Below are positions 60,579 through 64,000 of a stretch of DNA of 64,000 nucleotides, piece after piece; within the stretch, counting starts at the first letter, position 1; every line of letters begins with the position of its first letter. Made by a program: the position numbers and the translations under genes. The DNA lies in the NCBI RefSeq assembly GCF_000430645.1, contig NZ_AUMK01000019.1, positions 1-64,000 on the forward strand, written 5' to 3'. This stretch comes from Aquimarina latercula DSM 2041 (GTDB lineage: Bacteria; Bacteroidota; Bacteroidia; Flavobacteriales; Flavobacteriaceae). The notes under the pieces were generated by a model, which did no database searches, was not told the origin of the DNA, and saw nothing but the letters and a program-made list of their open reading frames with translations.

Positions 60579-61985
60579 ATGACAAAACTTAATTTTAAAA
60601 TAGGGATTTTCTTAACCGCAATGACTCTTTTGTCTTGTGGTGGTGAAAAGAAGAAAGAAATAGCGTCTAGTACCACGGAATCTAAAGAGGAGGTGTCTAA
60701 ACTAACTATAGAAAAACCTCAATTGACTTTTGGTTTTATAAAGTTAACGGATATGGCTCCTTTAGCTATAGCTAAGGAAAAAGGTTTTTTCGAAGATGAA
60801 GGATTGTTTGTTTCTGTAGAAGCACAATCAAATTGGAAAAATGTATTGGACCGTGTAATAGATGGTCAGTTGGATGGTTCTCATATGCTAGCGGGTCAAC
60901 CTATAGCGGCTGGAGCAGGTTTTGGTAGACAAGCAGAATTAGTGACACCGTTTTCTATGGATTTAAATGGTAATGGTATTACGGTTTCTAATGATGTTTG
61001 GTCTAAAATGAAACCTAATGTCCCAAAAGGAGAGGATGGAAAACCAATTCATCCAATTACTGCAGAATCTCTTAAGCCTGTAATAGATTCTTATAAGAAT
61101 GAAGGGAAGGCTTTTAAAATGGGAATGGTATTTCCAGTTTCTACACATAATTATGAAATAAGATATTGGTTAGCCGCTGCAGGTATTAATCCTGGGATGT
61201 ATTCTAAGGATAATATTCAAGGTCAGATAGATGCAGATGTATTGCTATCTGTAACTCCGCCACCACAGATGCCTGCTACGCTCGAAGCTGGAACAATATA
61301 CGGATACTGTGTAGGAGAACCTTGGAATCAACAAGCGGTTTTTAAAGGAATAGGTGTTCCGGTTACTACAAATTATGATATCTGGAAAAATAATCCAGAG
61401 AAGGTATTTGTGATGACAAAGAAATTTGTGGAGCAATACCCAAATACTGCTACAGCTGTTACTAAAGCATTGATTAGAGCAGGTAAGTGGTTAGATACTC
61501 CAGGAAATCGTCCAGAAGCTGTAAAAATATTATCAATGCCAGAATATGTTGGTGCTGATGAGGTAGTTTTAGCAAATTCTATGACAGGAACTTTTGAGTT
61601 TGAAAAAGGAGATAAAAGAGAAATGCCTGACTTTAATGTGTTTTATAGATACGATGCAACATATCCTTTTTATTCAGATGGTATATGGTTTTTAACTCAA
61701 ATGAGAAGATGGGGGCAGATTCCAGAAAGTAAATCAGCAGAGTGGTATGATACTACTATTAAAGATATTTACCGTCCTGATATCTGGACTAAGGCAGCTA
61801 AACTATTAGTGGAAGAAGGTCATTTAGAAGCTTCAGAATTACCAAAAACAGATGGTTACAAGCCAGTAACCACAGATTTCATTGATGGCAACAAATATGA
61901 TGCTAAAGATCCAATAGGGTACATCAATAGTTTTGGTATTGGTAATAAAGAAAATGTGGAAGGTGTTTCAAGCATTGAGAAATAA
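60579..61985 (+). CDS. nrtA: NrtA-like nitrate ABC transporter substrate-binding lipoprotein
   Basis: The 468-residue protein has a lipobox (LLSC) and the NrtA/CmpA-type binding fold: [53 protein letters not shown], and [21 protein letters not shown], a family hallmark. The [24 protein letters not shown] segment belongs to the C-terminal lobe. It binds nitrate or nitrite in the periplasm for the permease encoded next. It is longer than usual periplasmic proteins but typical for NrtA. It is first in nrtA-nrtB-ATPase. Confidence 0.9.
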   Translation: MTKLNFKIGIFLTAMTLLSCGGEKKKEIASSTTESKEEVSKLTIEKPQLTFGFIKLTDMAPLAIAKEKGFFEDEGLFVSVEAQSNWKNVLDRVIDGQLDGSHMLAGQPIAAGAGFGRQAELVTPFSMDLNGNGITVSNDVWSKMKPNVPKGEDGKPIHPITAESLKPVIDSYKNEGKAFKMGMVFPVSTHNYEIRYWLAAAGINPGMYSKDNIQGQIDADVLLSVTPPPQMPATLEAGTIYGYCVGEPWNQQAVFKGIGVPVTTNYDIWKNNPEKVFVMTKKFVEQYPNTATAVTKALIRAGKWLDTPGNRPEAVKILSMPEYVGADEVVLANSMTGTFEFEKGDKREMPDFNVFYRYDATYPFYSDGIWFLTQMRRWGQIPESKSAEWYDTTIKDIYRPDIWTKAAKLLVEEGHLEASELPKTDGYKPVTTDFIDGNKYDAKDPIGYINSFGIGNKENVEGVSSIEK

Positions 61986-62099
61986 AAAGAGATTTTCTCT
62001 TTTTATTTCTCTTTCCATAACAAAATTAAATAATCTCTAATGCCTTGCTAGGTATTGTGTTATGGTGGTTAAAGAGAAATAAGTTTTAAAAGAAATAAA

Positions 62100-63197
62100 A
62101 TGAAAGATAGGTCAATACATATTCTGAACTTTGTAGGATTAGGTTTTTTTGAGCCGGCTATACGATTAGCTACAGGAGAAGAAACAAAGAAGAATTTAAT
62201 CGCATTACTTAAAAAGGTATTATTACCAATATTGTCAGTGGGGTTGTTTTTGTTGTTATGGCATTCTGGTGCTACATATCTTTATAATGTTGAAAAAGAT
62301 GCTAGAATAGAAAAAGCGTTAGCAGATCAAGGAGAGTCGGCAGCATTAGAAATGCGAACTTGTATAGAATCTGGAGACATTAGCTGTCAACCAAATACAT
62401 TACCGTCACCTGCTCAAGTTTGGACTGCTTACAAATCACTATTAGCAGATCATGCAGCAATATCTAAGAAAAAAAGTTCTTTTGCTGATAAAGTTGCAGC
62501 AACTAATGCTAAAAGAAAAGAACAGGGTTTAGCTGCTATCACTTACACAGGAAGACCGTCGTTTGTAGATCAGATTTTTACAAGTCTTAAAACAGTTTTT
62601 GCTGGTTTTTTATTGGCTTTGTTTATTGCAGTTCCAATAGGTATTATGTTGGGATTGAGTAAGACTTTAAGATCCTCTGTTAACTGGTTGATTCAAATAT
62701 TTAAGCCTGTTTCTCCAGTTGTTTGGTTGTTGTTGGTTTTTATGATTGTAAAAACACTGACTAGAGGTTCTGATTCTGATAGTTCGTTTATTATTTCATT
62801 TATAAGTGTTGGTTTATGTTCCATGTGGGCAACATTGGTGAATACTAGTATGGGAGTTTCTTCTGTTGATAAGGATTATATCAATGTGGCTAAGGTGCTT
62901 CAATTGAGTGTTGCTCAAAAAGTATTTAAGATTATTTTACCATCATCATTTCCTTTGATTTTCACAGGTTTGCGCATAACATTGTCTGTGGCTTGGATGG
63001 TGCTTATTGCAATTGAGTTGTTAGCACAGAGTCCTGGATTAGGTTCTTTTGTGTGGGAAGAGTTCCAAAATGGCGCAAATGATTCTAATTCTAAGATTAT
63101 TGTAGCCATGTTTGTTATCGGAATCATCGGGTTCTTATTAGATCGGGTAATGTTAACAATACAGAAGTTTGTCACTTTTACAGAAGAAACTGCTTAA
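62100..63197 (+). CDS. nrtB: NrtB-like nitrate ABC transporter permease
   Basis: The 365-residue protein has an N-terminal extension with one membrane helix (VLLPILSVGLFLLLWHSG) and a hydrophilic linker of about 110 residues containing LPSPAQVWTAYKSLL. The BPD_transp_1 permease domain has several helices (from VDQIFTSLKTVFAGFLLALFIAVPIGIMLGL) and the EAA-like loop INVAKVLQLSVAQKVFKIILPSSFPLIFTGLRI. It forms the channel for nitrate import across the inner membrane. It is co-oriented with nrtA (114 bases) and the ATPase (10 bases). Confidence 0.88.
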   Translation: MKDRSIHILNFVGLGFFEPAIRLATGEETKKNLIALLKKVLLPILSVGLFLLLWHSGATYLYNVEKDARIEKALADQGESAALEMRTCIESGDISCQPNTLPSPAQVWTAYKSLLADHAAISKKKSSFADKVAATNAKRKEQGLAAITYTGRPSFVDQIFTSLKTVFAGFLLALFIAVPIGIMLGLSKTLRSSVNWLIQIFKPVSPVVWLLLVFMIVKTLTRGSDSDSSFIISFISVGLCSMWATLVNTSMGVSSVDKDYINVAKVLQLSVAQKVFKIILPSSFPLIFTGLRITLSVAWMVLIAIELLAQSPGLGSFVWEEFQNGANDSNSKIIVAMFVIGIIGFLLDRVMLTIQKFVTFTEETA

Positions 63198-63207
63198 AAT
63201 ATAAGGT

Positions 63208-64000
63208 ATGGCATATATAGAATTAAGAAATGTATCCAAATCTTTTGGAACAGGAAAAGATCGTACAAAGGTGTTGTCCAATATCAATTTAGAAATTGAA
63301 GAAGGAGAGTTTGTAGCTATTGTTGGTTTTACTGGAAGCGGAAAAACGACTTTAATAAATCTTATTTCTGGCTTATTGATGCCGGATGAAGGAGAAGTCC
63401 TGTTTAAAGGAGAGCCTGTAACAGGGCCTGATCACGAGAGAGGAGTGATTTTTCAGAATTATTCATTGTTACCTTGGTTAAATGTACGTAATAATGTAGG
63501 GATGGCTGTAAAAGAGGCTTTTAAAAAAATGTCTAAAAAAGACAGGAGTAAGCGAGTTGAAGATTACGTAAAGATGGTTAATCTTTCGCCAGCAATAGGT
63601 AAACTTCCTAAAGAGCTTTCTGGAGGTATGAGACAGCGAGTTTCTGTAACTAGAGCTTTGTCTATGAGTCCAGAGGTAATATTGATGGATGAACCTTTAA
63701 GTGCATTAGATGCATTAACCAGAGGGAATTTACAGCAAGAGATTCTTAAAATTTGGAATAAAGATAAAAAGACTGCTTTGTTGATTACAAACGATGTCGA
63801 CGAGGGAATTTTAATGGCAGATCGAATTATTCCCCTAAAACCTGGCCCAAAGGCTACACTTGGTCCAGAATATAAAATAAACCTGGAGAGACCAAGGGAT
63901 AAGACAGCGCTTAATCATAACGAAGAATATAAACAACTTCGAAATAGTATTATGGAATATCTTATACAAATTGGAGAACAGAGAGCTTCAAAAAAAGATA
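63208..64000 (+). CDS. Nitrate ABC transporter ATP-binding protein, 3' end cut by window
   Basis: The frame starts at the ATG at 63208 ([20 protein letters not shown]), 10 bases after nrtB, and is still open at 64000 (264 codons seen). Motifs: Walker [12 protein letters not shown]-loop [11 protein letters not shown] (typical for nitrate/sulfonate/taurine ATPases), signature [11 protein letters not shown], Walker [14 protein letters not shown]. The position after Walker B reads ITNDVDEGI, so the usual H-loop His (THD) is Asn. It powers NrtB. Whether it ends as a short NrtD or continues as a fusion (NrtC-like) cannot be seen. Confidence 0.9.
   Translation, partial: MAYIELRNVSKSFGTGKDRTKVLSNINLEIEEGEFVAIVGFTGSGKTTLINLISGLLMPDEGEVLFKGEPVTGPDHERGVIFQNYSLLPWLNVRNNVGMAVKEAFKKMSKKDRSKRVEDYVKMVNLSPAIGKLPKELSGGMRQRVSVTRALSMSPEVILMDEPLSALDALTRGNLQQEILKIWNKDKKTALLITNDVDEGILMADRIIPLKPGPKATLGPEYKINLERPRDKTALNHNEEYKQLRNSIMEYLIQIGEQRASKKD

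Overview
The window looks like chromosomal DNA of a marine Flavobacteriaceae member. The evidence is low G+C coding sequence, a SusC/SusD pair, two proteins with type IX secretion (T9SS) C-terminal tails, lipoproteins with short lipoboxes, and TAnnTTTG-type -7 promoter boxes. An Aquimarina-like genus is a guess. No tRNA, rRNA or CRISPR array was seen.

Region 1 (1 to about 12.3 kb, all + strand, visibly richer in G+C): the late half of a contractile-tailed, Mu-like prophage. Order: 3' end of the major capsid gene, a small unknown, sheath, tube, tail-assembly chaperone with a canonical -1 slippery heptamer, hub-type proteins, an amidase endolysin, an overlapping spanin-like pair, a gpV-like spike, a gp25-like wedge, a holin, a LysM-like tail protein, a fibre with an internal duplication, baseplate J-like and gpI-like proteins, an HxH collar fibre and a D12-class DNA adenine methylase. 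No tape-measure gene is visible. The phage/host boundary lies between about 12.1 and 12.6 kb.

Region 2 (12.8-18.8 kb): two surface lipoprotein hydrolases (S15/CocE type and DUF885) and a TPR sensor kinase.

Region 3 (18.8-24.0 kb, - strand): a compact export cluster. It holds a 67-residue precursor with a double-glycine leader and a Tyr-rich two-Cys core, a glycosyltransferase-like protein, a C39 peptidase ABC exporter and an HlyD-type adaptor. This is the best candidate for an undescribed natural-product (RiPP or glycocin-like) system.

Region 4 (24.3-49.3 kb): a starch/maltodextrin utilisation locus. On the - strand are susC, susD, a SusE-like lipoprotein and a secreted GH13 amylase. Divergent on the + strand are a LacI regulator, a GPH-type sugar transporter, beta-phosphoglucomutase, GH65 maltose phosphorylase and two more GH13 enzymes. 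Two T9SS surface proteins follow, then pfkA, gap and a BadF-type kinase. CG-centred LacI-like palindromes lie in front of both the sus/lacI promoters and pfkA.

Region 5 (49.3-64 kb): nitrate/nitrite assimilation. It holds nirB-nirD-DUF4202-sensor kinase as one - strand operon, an outer-membrane porin, a NarL-type response regulator, a kinase-less protein with two copies of the kinase's sensing motif, narK, and nrtA-nrtB-ATPase running off the end. Four promoters (nirB, porin, narK, nrtA) carry the same 16-bp 7-2-7 palindrome, TAMGTAT-NN-RTACKTA. In each, its last TA is also the TA of the -7 box. This composite operator-promoter probably defines a nitrate regulon.
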